This document shows, piece after piece, positions 53,086-64,000 of a stretch of DNA of 64,000 nucleotides. Source of the stretch: Anarhynchus alexandrinus. Taxonomy: Eukaryota; Chordata; Aves; Charadriiformes; Charadriidae. Both the position numbers and the translations under genes were made by a program. Where the stretch lies: NCBI GenBank assembly GCA_008711295.1, contig VUYV01000074.1:124001-188000 (forward strand), given 5' to 3'. Position 1 is the stretch's first letter; each line of letters opens with the position of its first letter. The notes under the pieces were generated by a model that made no database searches, was not told the DNA's origin, and saw only the letters and a program-made list of their open reading frames with translations.

Positions 53086-53726
53086 CTTAATGTCCTGGTT
53101 TGAGTGACACAGGACTAATTTCTCTTCTAATGCCTGGGAAAACTGCACTTTTAGAGGACTCTAGTGTCTGAATTTGTGAAAATATTTTCTTTATAGCTAG
53201 CTATGGTGCGTGGGTTTCAAGGTCTCAGTGTTTTCAAGTTAGCCAGGTGCAGGGATGAGGAGAAGCGAGACCTGGGCACTTGACCCAAGCTGGCCAACAG
53301 GATTATTTCATACTGTGAACATCACATTCAATATAAATTAGTAAGTTTGCTGAAAAGTTCTCTCTCTTCCATGATGGCTACGATCCAGAGAACTTCTTGC
53401 CCCGGTGCTGGGCCCCTGAAGCCTTCCCTTCCTCCTGAAGCCATAGCGCTCGCAGTGTCCCACATTTACTGTCCACTGCTGGGCGTGCAGTGGCTGAGTA
53501 TAATCCTTCTATATTTTATATTGGTGTCAGGATCAGTATTGGTTCTTTAGTATTATTAATGCTAATCATTTAGTAGTATTCTGTTAAATCTGTTTATATT
53601 TCAACACTCAGGTTTCCTTTTTTTCCCCCCGATTCCCCTTCCCGGCTGGGGAGGGGTCATCGGGTGAGAGAATAATTGTCTAAACAACAATAAATTGTTG
53701 TGGGTTCCTCAAACCATAACACTTAG
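53086..53726 (+). mobile_element. Solo LTR of an avian endogenous retrovirus, with target-site duplication
   Basis: A 631-bp element (53091-53721) starts with TGTCCTGGTTTGAGTGACAC and ends ...ACCATAACA, giving TG...CA termini. It is flanked by CTTAA (53086-53090) and CTTAG (53722-53726), a 5-bp duplication with one mismatch. Internal layout fits an LTR: a block 'cttgacccaagctggccaac' upstream of an AT-rich core, then a T/C-run and 'ggctggggaggggtcatcgg' near the 3' end. The start resembles the widespread bird LTRs beginning TGTCCTGGTTTC, which I recall as ERVL-like. No internal retroviral genes are present, so it is a solo LTR, probably from recombination between two LTRs. Orientation is by that resemblance. 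Confidence 0.82.
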
Positions 53727-54370
53727 TCATGATAGGATGAAGTTAGAGGTGGCTAACGGGAATAAAGCACACATCAATGCATTATGTGATGTGGACAATG
53801 GAAGGAAAATGTGTATTACTGTAACTTTTATTCCTTCAGGCTTCTGCAGAAGAGCTATGCAAAGATCACAATATTTCTAAATCTTAATCCTGTTCTTAAA
53901 AAAGATGATCATCAGCTTTTCCATTTGTTCACATGCATCTTCCTCTGATTCAACTTACTAGTTTGTTCAACGCTTTCTAAAAATACTAAATGTGATGTTT
54001 ATCACAGCTGACCAGCTGATGGAATTACAAAGTCCAAATGGCTGGAAAAGAAAGGTGTTTCTTGGAAGGTATGGGTTTTCCTCAAACTGCTATGAGTCCG
54101 AATAGAATGGCCTTAAAAGTTATCTGGGCAAGGTAACCTGTTAAGTATTCTGAGCTTTTCAGATTCCAACTGACCTGGATTCGAGTGATCCAAGTAATGA
54201 ACTTGAACTACCGTGTCTGAACAACCCTGACTTCTGGAAACTAGGATCTGAGTTCTGCAATTTAAAATAATGACTCATAAGAAGAGAGTAAGCGTGATGT
54301 AAGGACAGTGACAGAGAAGTGTCTAGAAGATCATGTCTATAGCAGCTAGAACACTATATTGAGCACAAAC

Positions 54371-54490
54371 CTGTCCTTTCTCTTCCAGTTGTTTCTGGTC
54401 TCTTAGGAGGTGTTCCACTCGAGTCACACTGTCTCCAATGTCAGTAAAACCTGCTTGTCCTTCCATGAGATTATCCAATACCAGTTTTAC
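54371..54490 (-). CDS. MCF2L2: MCF2L2 exon, spectrin-like region
   Basis: A 120-nt, 40-codon exon, phase 0 at both ends, with acceptor GCTGTTTTTCAG before 54490 and donor GTTTGT after 54371. It encodes VKLVLDNLMEGQAGFTDIGD followed by SVTRVEHLLRDQKQLEEKGQ. The residue pattern, with the conserved TDIGDSV centre and a charged helical end, matches this position of MCF2L2. The donor is weaker than consensus. An AAAC-type repeat begins about 40 bp upstream in the intron. Confidence 0.95.
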
Positions 54491-54528
54491 CTGAAAAACA
54501 GCAACAAAAACATAACACAACCACCCCC

Positions 54529-54552
54529 AAAACAAACAAACAAACAAACAAC
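54529..54552. repeat. (AAAC)n microsatellite
   Basis: About six tetramer units in an A/C-rich stretch of intron. Confidence 0.85.
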
Positions 54553-55177
54553 AAAAAACCCACCCCAAACCCCATCATAAGGTACTCATAAAACTATAAC
54601 AAACCTGTGGCTTCTAAACATTCACCTGCTCCTTTTAAAAGAGGCTGCATCTCAAGTTTAGTCTTTCAGCTCGTTCCAAAATGGAAAAGCCAAGGAATAA
54701 AGCAACAAACTATTCTTCAAAGAGTTGCCCTGCTTCTCACTATTTATTTAGGTGCATGCAATTTCGAAGATTTGTAACTCCAGAGTCTATATTACTCCAG
54801 AATCTGTATTACTCCAGCCTTTGGGCTGACAGTTGGGCTTTCTGAATTGTATTCCATTGACTCTGGTGGGAATGGCAACTTACCATCACAGAAGAAGTGA
54901 TATTTGGTAACGTCACACATAAATGCAAAATGATTTATCCAGAAGTTGGTGTTTCACAACAGCCTAACAGGCTGGCACTTTCCTCACTGTGCCATATGCA
55001 AATGTTGTAAGATATCTGATAGCTGTCAAGAATTCAATTTTTGAGTATCCCTTTCCTATTTCATAATGAAGGGCTTCTCTCCCAACCTCCTTTTTGGATT
55101 GTCAGTATACTCTATGTATGAGTAAAATCTGACCTTATTTACCAGAGAAGGCTAGACAGAACGAACAAATGAAATAC

Positions 55178-55292
55178 CTCTCTAAAATCATGTTCAAAAT
55201 GTCGAAGTTGCAGGCATTGTTCTAGTTTTAGGTGATGCTTGGTCCAAAATTGATCAAAAGCCTTTTCTGTTTCATCCAACTGAGCCAACAAC
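55178..55292 (-). CDS. MCF2L2: MCF2L2 exon, spectrin-like region
   Basis: A 115-nt exon with acceptor TTCTTAACAG before 55292 and donor GTATTT after 55178. With two bases from the previous exon it completes an Arg codon, then encodes LLAQLDETEKAFDQFWTKHH and LKLEQCLQLRHFEHDFRE. The FW..HH.KL.QCLQL..FE.DF pattern is the classic first spectrin-like segment of the MCF2/MCF2L/MCF2L2 group. The donor lacks the usual G at +5 but the frame continues cleanly into the next exon. Confidence 0.96.
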
Positions 55293-56862
55293 CTGTTAAG
55301 AAATTACAATGAAATAGTTCATTTCTTTCAAGTTACACCAATTGATGGCAGAAAGCAGAGTAGGGAGATTGTAGGGAGCCAGTTAGGTATGAAGGCTCTC
55401 TGTCAACTTTCCCTTAAGCAAAAGAGGATGAAATTTGCAGTGGGACAGGCAGGAGTGTGACTGATGAGTGACAACTACATGGATCCATTGTGGCAGGCAG
55501 TTGCAGTCCTGCCTCCTGACCTGCAGCAGGAACACATAGCTGTTCCATGTGCTGGCAGCCAAAGGCAGCTGTGTCTCCCTAGCTTCCACCCAATTCTTCA
55601 CAGATAATTCACCCCAGCCTAATGCAGATTGAATATGATGCAATTATTATCTTAAGGAATGTTTAAAGCATAACTCTAGAACTTGTTCATTTTCTTCACC
55701 CATCAGAAATAGACAAGGATGGAATAATTTTTCCCAGTCCATTAGAAACAATAGATTAGAAGCTCATAATGCCTCTCATGGACATTGTTTCACTTTGTGT
55801 AAATGATGAAACGTTCTTTCGCAAAGGCATTAGAACTAAGGTGTCCTACACCTTGAGCAAAATGTCTGACACCAAACTAGTGAGTCATCCTCACAGTCTC
55901 TCAATGATCTATTAATTATATTACAAAGTAGAACAGTTTAAATAGGAAAAAAAAAAACCAACACTGAAAGAAAGTCTTCCCTGAATATCCTATATTTCAA
56001 TAGATGGGTGCTCTTTGGGCAGGCAGGGGACCAGGCCTGATCTCCTGCAAGTCCAGCAAGTGCTGGAATCAAGTTATTGGAGCAAACACCAATAGCTCAC
56101 TCCTATTCCTCTCAAAAAAAAAAAAAACTTCTGTTTTCAATCTATCCCTAAAAAACGTTTTTAATCAAAGCTAGTTGTTGAATTCAAGATGAATTTGCAA
56201 ATTCCTTTGGGATGACTGTTTAAAGGATTTTAAAGTATTCAGTGAAAAATATCAGCTCAGCTTTACTTTTGGCAGCTTTGTTCCCAGTGAATGCAGGCAC
56301 GCTGAAACACTAGCATGACATTTCTCTTTCCACTGCATCACATGGCACAGCAGAAACTTCTATATGGTGACTAAAAGCTTTATGGTAATAACTAGCATTG
56401 TAGGAAGGAACAGGGGTTTTTCCCTCTCTCTCTCTTTGCAGATGTGAAGGGGTATGTTTCAGAGGATCACCTTCATTTGTTCCTCCCCCAATGTTTCCAC
56501 AGACATGCGCAAGCACATACCCTCTCATCTCACATGGATTCAGATGCCACTATCTAACCAGGCACAAAAGCTTGGAGGATGCATATGTTATGGGGAAATA
56601 AGTCCCACATTAAATCTTCAGCCAGGTAGTTAGTGGTCCAACCAAAAATTACCAAGAAATTGGGACTTGTTTGAACTTGCCTTAACAGTTTAATCAAGTA
56701 ACTTCCTCAAAGCTATTCCCTTCTCTGAGTTACCTGTCCAATAAATCCTGAAGAGCTGAACCAGTGGGAATTTATAACGTGCATATTTAAATAATTTAAA
56801 TTACACTTGCATTTCTTAGGAATAAATTAGCAACTTGCACAAGGTAATCCAGCTTCACTGAC

Positions 56863-56987
56863 CTTTCTACTGTTGCCACATTTTCCAGTTCATCTGGACT
56901 GAGTTTGCTGTTGGCGCTTCGGGTGACTGGCTCCCTAATGCATGTCAGTAGGGTGGCCCCCTGCTTCACAGCTAGTTTCAGCTCATC
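56863..56987 (-). CDS. MCF2L2: MCF2L2 exon between the Sec14 and spectrin-like regions
   Basis: A 125-nt exon with acceptor TTTTCCCTCAG before 56987 and donor GTCAGT after 56863. It starts in phase 0 and ends with two bases (AG) of an Arg codon finished by the next exon. It encodes DELKLAVKQGATLLTCIREP, then VTRSANSKLSPDELENVATVE. The KQGATLL.CI.EP block is shared across the Dbl/DBS group, and the serine-rich middle varies between paralogues. Confidence 0.95.
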
Positions 56988-58011
56988 CTGAGGGAAAAAA
57001 ACAAGTCAAACAAATCGTATGTACTTATTCTAATAATGCTCACATGTCTTAGATGGACAACATAGTAATGCCAAAGGAGGATCCTTTCATAGGTATTAAA
57101 TACAAAATACAAATGCTTACCAAAGATGATATGTCTTTCTAGAAATGCAGAGACTACATCTATTCACTTTGAATATAGGTATATTTCTGAGAAAAGGAAT
57201 AGTATATAACTCCGGAGGAAATTGTATTTCTGACCAAGCAATTTGCAGACTAAGGTATTCTACCACAAATTCAGTGTGTGCCGCAGATCATTCAGTGAGT
57301 TGAGAGACTGTGCTGAGAACTTGCACTTCTTCATGGAATTTCCTTAAACAACACTGTGACATGCTGAGCCACAGTATGTCAGCTATCAAGGAGTCATCCA
57401 CAGAAGAAGGTGCTTTCCCAACATGAAAGATAAGCAATGAAAAGGACAAGGAGGCTCAAATATTAACATGTCAGCTGAGGAGTCCCCACATCACTGCACA
57501 CTTCTTGCATAAAACTTGTTCTTGTGCTAATATAGCTTAAGTAGTAACTTTCTCTTGTGTTTAACCTAAGGTGTTTGTTGACAGCAGTAATGTTTTCTTC
57601 TGAGCCTTACTCTGCAAAGCTAAACTTGCCTCAACTTTTTTTTAAAAAACAAAATGACAGTCATCATCTAGTTAGATCACTCTGTGTATTCCTGGATTAT
57701 CCTCAGAGATGTTCTCTACATCTGCTCCAGTGTGAGTTCATCCTTTCTGATGAACTCTTCATCAGGAGCCTATGACATTCCAGATGTGATCCCAACATAT
57801 GCTTTCATACAGAAGTGACCTTTCCCTGTTCTATCATTCCTGAGGCTGTAAAAAGTCCTTTTTCATAGTAGAATTAAATCGACCTCCTGAACCCAGGTTT
57901 CTCTCCTCTTCAGTAGTTTCCAGACAGTGGACTCCCAAGTGATGGCAGAAAATTTTGTTAAATCAAAAATCATATATTACGCTGATGGAGCTGTCATGAG
58001 ACAACATTCAC

Positions 58012-58161
58012 CTTCAGCTTGCTATGGTGGTCAGTGTGTGCGGAGAGGAGCTCTTCTGTGCACTGCACATCGTTGGGAAGTTCAGTCTCTGCTAGGTCTG
58101 TTCCAAAGGTCTGTAGCATCTGTGCTGTTGTTTTTACTGTCATTGCAAAGTTTTCAATAGC
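58012..58161 (-). CDS. MCF2L2: MCF2L2 exon following the Sec14/CRAL-TRIO domain
   Basis: A 150-nt, 50-codon exon, phase 0 at both ends, with acceptor TGCTTTTCTAG before 58161 and donor GTGAAT after 58012. It encodes AIENFAMTVKTTAQMLQTFG, then TDLAETELPNDV and LLSAHTDHHSKLK. The AIENFA.T.KTTAQMLQ.FG block matches MCF2L2 closely. It forms the helical transition between the lipid-binding Sec14-like domain and the spectrin-like region. Confidence 0.96.
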
Positions 58162-60097
58162 CTAGAAAAGCAAGAGCATAAAGTCACAGACTGGTTATTT
58201 ACCCTTAGCCCTTTAACAATGCTTAGTCCTTCAGGCACACCGTGCTGCAGGTATTACATGCCTGTAAAGCTGGCCATGTTGCCCTTTTTTGAGTGGATAT
58301 GATACAAGTTACAAATTAAATGCTGTGTCACAAATGATCTTTTCACAGGCCTACAAGTATTATCATCTCCATGAATCAGCTGGGGAACTCCCAGAGCTTA
58401 ACAGACATAATGAAACCACAGAGGACATCAGCTTCAAAGCCAGGGCTGGAACTTCAGATCCTCTGCCCATGCTTGCTGGCAAGTTCTGCTGTGTTTAAAA
58501 TTTTAATTAAGGCTTTATTTAAGTTGATGAGACTCTGAAAGTATATAGGGCAAAGCCTTTTTACATTTCTATTTATACAGCCATTGTTCACTCAGCAGCA
58601 ACCTGTTTTCCCCCAACTTCTGAAAATGTGCATCTCCATCCTGCCTATCTGTACTAGATGCATTCCAGTCACTCCCTCCCATCTGTTCATATTAGTAGAC
58701 AAATACATGAATGACTTACTGCAAATACGGTTAAATTGCATAAATTCATTGGAGCATTGCTGTTTCTTTATCACTTGTGTGCACCAACACAAAACTAGTC
58801 AGAAATCTGTGGTTTTACTGAAGAAAGGGGAAGTGAGGAAGGTGTAAAAAGAATGCTGCCTTTTCAGAGTAGATTATATTGTTCGGACTTGTGAGATGTG
58901 ATTAAAACCCTTGTATCTAGTAGCAAGTAACTGTGCGGGATGTTTTTTCATGATCATGCCCCAATTTCTTTAGGAACTGTATTGTCCTCTATGGCTCTTT
59001 ATTCTTTACACTTTCCTTTTCTTTAAACCACCCAATAGTTTGAGTCTGTCTAGCACAGCACTAGGGATGCTCTTACACCCAGTCAAACACTACATAGTTG
59101 TTGCAAGCTGCATTCCCTTCTCCAGCAATGACAGGAATTCCTCATTTGCAACCATGACAGTTAAAATTACACTCTGTGCTCACTGAAAAATGAACTGGAA
59201 GTAGATCATCATTCAAAATGTGCAGACAGAAATTACCTTCCACATATGTGATCTGAAACAAGCCCCAGATGAGGCAATGCTAGCAGGGTTCATAGCCTTC
59301 TTCCTTTTTTTCCCTTAAATTCATGCCTGCTTTCAACATAAGCAGTACAGACCCACATATGCTCTGGCTTAGCACTTAGCAGCTGTAGCCTGCTGTTCTC
59401 AGCACTGAAACTACTGGATTAAAGTTGGCTGAAATGTCACACTTCTGACTGCAACACAGATAGAGCCATCCACAACCAAAGGCCATTTAGTAAAAGCCAA
59501 AAATGTACCATGGGCAAGAAAGCTCATAGGCTCCTAGCCATTCAAGATAAGAAAGCAGAAACAAAGAACAATGCAGTGAGATTGCTGTGTCACTACCAGT
59601 TAGCAACAGTTTAAAGCTGTTTCAGAAAAAAACACACTGGCAGGACAAGATACGGGAACACTAGGAGAAGCAGAAAAGGGGATGAAGACACTAGCTCAGC
59701 AAGACTGAAAGTCAGGCTGTTTCAAGGTGCCATGGAGGCTGACACTTCCCTGATGACAACCCCTTATCCAGCAGATTCCTTGGCTGACTGCACCACGCAC
59801 CATGAGCTTATCTGTGTTTCACCTAATAGCATGCTTCCCCCACCCTCTCCTGTGTGTGTGAGCAATAAATCGTTTCATAAAACTAAGTTACGTCTGTGGG
59901 GTTTTTTTCAAGTTTCTGTGCTTGGTAAAAGTTTTTCAAATGAAATTAACCAAAAGATCTGTGGATTACAGAGCCACACTCACCTAAAATCTTGGCTCAG
60001 TTTTATTTGCATATTTTACCAAACTATATATTCATGCTTTCTGTAAACTCCTGTCATTAATAAACAATACAGCCTTTCTTGTGCCTCTTTTTACTTC

Positions 60098-60166
60098 ATT
60101 GAGGGTTGGACTAGATGATCTCCAGAGGTCCCTTCCAACCCTGACCGTTCTGCTATTCTGTGATTT
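60098..60166 (+). mobile_element. CR1 LINE 3' end fragment, + orientation
   Basis: The segment GGTTGGACTAGATGATCTCC, then 'agaggtcccttccaaccctg' and the terminal 'attctgtga', is the CR1 3' terminus. About 70 bp remain, with one copy of the terminal octamer type ATTCTGTG. Confidence 0.92.
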
Positions 60167-60621
60167 CCTCATTTTTTCAAGCCTTAGCTGTTTGAAAGCT
60201 CATATAGATGATTCCTTCAGACTCACCCCTCCATCAAGGACACTTTCGTATTTTTGATAATTTTAACATGTAAGCCTGTTCACCTATCTTGATTCTAACC
60301 TTACTGTAGTCAACACAGCTATAAATGTAGCAAACCAGCGTCAGAGGAAATTCAGATTCTGTGTTTGGATATTTAGAAGCCTGAAATATTTGGTGGTTCT
60401 CGAGGAGAGTAAAATTTTATTTTATACGGACAGTAAAGCACAGAAAACCAGAGCAGGAAAGTGACAAAAGTGATTTGATTTAACAAAGCTACCTCAGAAA
60501 AGCTCTTTTTCCGAGTGTCAAACCTAACCTGCAGATCAACAACGACAAACTCAAACACAAGACTGCTCAGAACACTGCAAAACACTGGGGCTACTTAGAT
60601 GTGAGCTTGTACAGAAAACCT

Positions 60622-61000
60622 TGTTGCCAGAGGCCGGTGTTCACAACGGAGACAGAGGAGTCCTGGAGATAGTTGACTTTATTCGAATAAAGGGAGAGTC
60701 CACTGGGGCATACCCCTGTGGGGTCTCTCAAAATCGGCAGAGGACGCAGCCTCCTTTTATCCTAATTCCCCGTCCACATATGACCCTCTTCCTTTCCCTA
60801 CTGGCTGAGGTACTTGGAAGGTACAGACGTTCCCAGTCCGCCTACTACACATTTTCCTTTAACATGTACCTTTCCTCACATCATACATATTATATGTTGC
60901 ATGTATCGTTAACTCTCACTTTATGCCGCCCAGAGGTGGAGAGGGTAATATTCAAACACTTATTAAGCATGCACACTAAACTCAAAAGGTGAGAAGTTCA
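60622..61000 (-). mobile_element. Probable LTR of an endogenous retrovirus, minus orientation
   Basis: Read on the minus strand the 3' part looks like the end of an LTR: a polyadenylation signal in the palindrome TTTATTCGAATAAA (about 60679-60692), then about 60 bp including 'tccaggactcctctgtctcc' and 'ctctggcaaca' ending in CA at 60622. This poly(A)-plus-short-tail layout is usual for R-U5 of avian ERVs. The far boundary is unclear; about 61000 is an estimate, and no target-site duplication was found. It could be a truncated LTR. No retroviral genes were recognised. Confidence 0.55.
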
Positions 61001-61928
61001 ATTTTCGTGGGTTTTTCAGTTATCTAGCTTCTGCAGTTCCAGCTACCTCCTTCATTTGCGAAGACACTCCTATCCCTATCTTATCAAGGTCTAACATACC
61101 ACTCTTGCAAGTAGACCCACAAAGACAGATGCAAACATTTCATACAGTCTGCAGGAAATCAGTTCATTTTCCAGGATCAGGGCCCAGCTTTGCCCATTTT
61201 TGTTTAGAAAGGATGAGACGATATTTTGGCTGCTGCTGTGCCAGAGTTTGGAGTCTGGTTTTTGTAAATGGTCATCTTTTCTAGGCACCATAAGAAATTG
61301 TTTACATTATTTTGAAGCATCCACTGAGATGCATTAACCAACCCAAAAAAGGGAATAAACAAACCTGTAACAAGTTTCCTCAAAGGCAACAGAATAAAAA
61401 GTCTTTCTGCCTTCCTACAATTATTAACTGTTCTTTGGTTACTCAAAATAAGACCCCACTAGAGTACATGTTTATATAGCACAGAAATGAAAACAAAGGA
61501 AAATAAAATGTAGTGTCTCTAGTATTTTTCTTCTCTTAAAAGCATGGACATAATTAATCATTAAAGTGAGAATCTTGACCTTTGATTCAGTAAAGTGTTA
61601 ATCATATGTTCAACTTCAACCATGAGTTGAAGGCCTATGAATCTCATCAATTATTCAAAAGCTAAGAATGTGCCAAAGGGCCTTGCTGAGTAAAAATACT
61701 ATGACACTGTTAGGCCCTAGTCCAGGTCAATAGATTACTACTTCTGTTACAAACTTTTGGGGAATTTGCCTTTCTCTATTTGAGTCATGGATTTCCTCTT
61801 TCCATGAATTCCTAGCAGAATCTGTAGGCTGAAATGCAGCTGAAGAATTATTACTTAAAGGTCGCTGTACATTCGTCATCTGGACAATTCTGGGTGTCGA
61901 CATGTGCAAGAACAACACCAACACTCAC

Positions 61929-62045
61929 AGTTCGGTGATGTATCCACTGACTGTGGCCATACTCCAGGGTTCCTCCCAGCTCCCGGGTCAGCTGACTTTT
62001 GTCAATATAGCCATGCAGATCAGAGACAGAATTTAACATGATGAT
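61929..62045 (-). CDS. MCF2L2: MCF2L2 exon, end of Sec14/CRAL-TRIO domain
   Basis: A 117-nt, 39-codon exon, phase 0 at both ends, with acceptor TTCATTTCAG before 62045 and donor GTGAGT after 61929. It encodes IIMLNSVSDLHGYIDKSQLT, then RELGGTLEYGHSQWIHHRT. The DLH.YID.SQLT.ELGGTL.Y.H..W...R signature ends the Sec14-like lipid-binding domain in MCF2, MCF2L and MCF2L2. MCF2L2 is a Dbl-family Rho-GEF, and the Sec14-like domain is expected to bind phosphoinositides and target the protein to membranes. Exons upstream of this one, encoding the N-terminus, lie beyond the right edge of the window. Confidence 0.96.
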
Positions 62046-63064
62046 CTGAAATGAATCCAAGCACAATGGACTGAGAGAAATAACAAGCCCTTTCAATCAT
62101 TGTTCCAAGGATCTGGGTTTGCCTTAAACATATATGACCAAACTACAGTTCCACCATAGGCAGTGAGTTCTCTTTATATATTTGTTCATGCAATGGCCAC
62201 AGTTTATTTGCACTATATTTTGCCTTCTCAACATGTACATGGCCACTCCTGAACTGACCATAATTTGACATCATCTTGCTCTTTGCTAGGCTGAGGATGC
62301 AGTCGTTTTGCATATGTATTGAGAGCAAAGGTATGGTATTTATAATGTTCACACAAACTTCCATAAAATAATTTCTGTATTTTCTAGATAACTGTTATTT
62401 ACAGAGAAATCAAGGAATAAGCAGGTTAAACAGCTTCCTCAACACCAACCTCTTGATCCAGGGAAGTGCTGAAATGAGACCACTAAGAATAAGATTTTCC
62501 TTTCAGTTGCATCATTTTTATGGCACTGTAGTTCACTGGCATTATTCCATTTTAAACCATGATGAAAGAGAAAGAAGAGAGAAACTTTTTCTTACTTTAA
62601 AGAGTCTCCTTACCACTAGACCTGCCTAATGAAAGCAAAAGATTTGCATTTAGCTCCAGGTAAGCAGTATTACCCTTTGGCTACCAATGTAAATCTGGCA
62701 ACACAAGTGGTTACACAAATAACGTACAAGTATTCAATTATGCCTTGTTGTTCTAACAGCTAGAAAATACACCACAATTTCAGCAACAGAAAAACAAGAT
62801 GTTGAGCACAAATTACTAGCAATTTTAAGCCTTAGACTTTAATATATGTCAAGTGTATTACTTCACTCTGCTGTTTAAAGACAGGATAACTGGCTATGCC
62901 TGTTAGCAGCTCCAAGGGAGCATGGTAAGTACACTTGCAAGCACTGTAGACAATGAGATGAGCACAGATGTATGGAGGCAATAGGATGTATATTCTAGGC
63001 TGATAGTGCTCTAAGAAAAGCCTTGAGAACAAACCTGAACAGGTTTTTAGCTGATCTTTGTTAC
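62046..63064 (-). other. MCF2L2: MCF2L2 intron sequence
   Basis: No exon, RNA gene or clear repeat was recognised here. It should be intron upstream (on the minus strand) of the exon at 61929-62045. Confidence 0.6.
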
Positions 63065-63420
63065 AGAATCAGTCTAGAATAATTCAGGTTGGCAGGAACC
63101 TTTGAGTGTACCAGCTGCTCCTCCCAATTTAGGGCCATCTTCTAACTTGATGACAGCGCACCCTGTTGCCTCTTCCAGGTCATTGATGAAGTTGTTAAAC
63201 AGGGCAGGTCCCAGCAGATATCACTACACCACTCCACTTGATGCCCACCTCCAGGTAGAGTGTGACCATTACTCTCTGAGCCCAATTATGCAACTAGTTT
63301 TTAAATCCATCTAGTTGTCCACTCATCCAGACTTTAACATCCTAGCTTGGATACAAGAATATTGTGGGAGATGCATCTGGTCCCATGGACCTGTAGGGGT
63401 TGAATATTCTCAAGCAGTCC
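63065..63420 (-). mobile_element. Old CR1-type LINE reverse-transcriptase fragment, minus orientation
   Basis: On the + strand the run 'ccaggtcattgatgaagttg', 'ttaaacagggcaggtcccag', then 'ccactccacttgatgcccac', 'attactctctgagcccaatt' and 'gtgggagatgca' follows the reverse complement of the coding part of old avian CR1/L3-type LINEs. It is heavily diverged with no intact frame. The first 40 bp ('agaataattcaggttggcag') may come from a CR1 3' end. Confidence 0.65.
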
Positions 63421-64000
63421 TTGATTCAATTCTTTTTCACTTCCAGCAGTTCATCTTCTTGAATCCTGCTTCTAAACACAGAGGCCAAGAGACCTTGTTG
63501 GTGAAGAAACTGAGGCAAAGAAAGCACAGAGTACCTCAGCCAAAGCTAAAGGGAAAGTTATTCCCTGAATGTGTTACCAAACGCTGTTTTATTATGATCA
63601 AAGCCAGAAAATTAAAAAACTAGATCATCTTGGAGTAGCCTCAGACTGGAACGTGAAGTCTATGTATTTCTTCTGAATTGCAAATCACCTTTGAGAAAGT
63701 AAGCCTTATCCACTTTGTAGCTCTTACCCATCAGAGAGGTCACTGACAAGTTGGACATTTTTGATACTCCAAGCTTCACTGAAACTACAGAGCAACACTG
63801 TCATGCCCATTTTTTTAGGAAGATGTTTGTTTTAACCTGATACACTCAGCATAAGCCACAAAGCAAACCTATTAATATTGCCAGCTATGGTGCTACCCAA
63901 CAGGGCATGAGTCTTCGTCCTGCAGGCATCTCTGCAGGAGAAAGCATAGGAGTAATCCAACGTCCATTTAAGAAATCAACCTTACAGAACATTAGCATCT
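63421..64000 (-). other. MCF2L2: MCF2L2 intron sequence at the right edge
   Basis: A 102-codon + strand frame at 63315-63623 overlaps the old LINE fragment and is not supported as a gene. No preceding MCF2L2 exon was recognised before the window ends. Confidence 0.5.

Larger units (their letters stand above)
58162..61928 (-). other. MCF2L2: MCF2L2 intron of about 3.8 kb
   Basis: The interval runs between the exon at 58012-58161 and the exon at 61929-62045. It holds a CR1 3' end at 60098-60166 and an LTR-like segment at about 60622-61000. I saw no other exon. Frames up to 123 codons on the + strand overlap the LTR-like segment and are not convincing genes. Confidence 0.65.

Noticed and set aside
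60621..60992. 123-codon + strand frame
   Set aside because: It overlaps the LTR-like segment in the opposite orientation and has no motif.
63315..63623. 102-codon + strand frame
   Set aside because: It runs antisense across an old LINE fragment.
1..64000. CRISPR arrays, operons, prophage or bacterial defence systems
   Set aside because: The window is vertebrate nuclear DNA with spliced genes and CR1 elements; no such structures are seen.

Overview
The window is nuclear DNA from a bird, probably a draft assembly (single N bases at 2107 and 23876). CR1 LINE 3' ends are scattered through it in both orientations, one solo LTR has the 'TGTCCTGGTTT' type of end seen in avian ERVs, and the one intact gene reads as avian-like B3GNT5. 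Coding density is very low. The species cannot be named from this sequence alone.

Layout: (1) 1-14.7 kb is non-coding, with an ATATT microsatellite and a CR1 3' end near 9.4-9.8 kb. (2) A CR1 copy in two opposed pieces lies at 14.75-15.25 kb, directly before a strong CpG island at about 15.4-17.4 kb, the probable B3GNT5 promoter and untranslated first exon. (3) 17.4-32.5 kb is the presumed large 5' intron of B3GNT5, with a second GC-rich island at about 31.6-32.1 kb. (4) 32.49-37.0 kb is the terminal exon of B3GNT5 on the + strand: a leader with four upstream ORFs, an uninterrupted 378-codon CDS (32820-33956) and a roughly 3 kb 3' UTR ending at an AATAAA. (5) 37.9-62.0 kb carries ten coding exons of a Dbl-family guanine nucleotide exchange factor on the minus strand, best identified as MCF2L2. 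They run from the end of the Sec14/CRAL-TRIO domain (61929-62045) through the spectrin-like region to the linker before the DH domain (37867-37955). All ten exons join in one frame (1382 nt, 460 codons plus 2 nt) with AG/GT borders. (6) The remaining sequence is intron with CR1 fragments, a 631-bp solo LTR (53091-53721), a second minus-oriented LTR-like segment (about 60.62-61.0 kb) and simple repeats.

Gene relations: the MCF2L2 reading frame is still open at 37867, and I found no DH or PH exon to the left. B3GNT5 is therefore inferred to lie on the opposite strand inside a long MCF2L2 intron, as I recall for the human locus. The two products are functionally unrelated: a Golgi glycosyltransferase that starts lacto/neolacto glycosphingolipids, and a cytosolic Rho-GEF. 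I found no evidence of a new biological system. The points most worth checking are the uORF-rich B3GNT5 leader, the second GC-rich island, the tandem splice donors of one MCF2L2 exon, and the two-piece CR1 beside the promoter.
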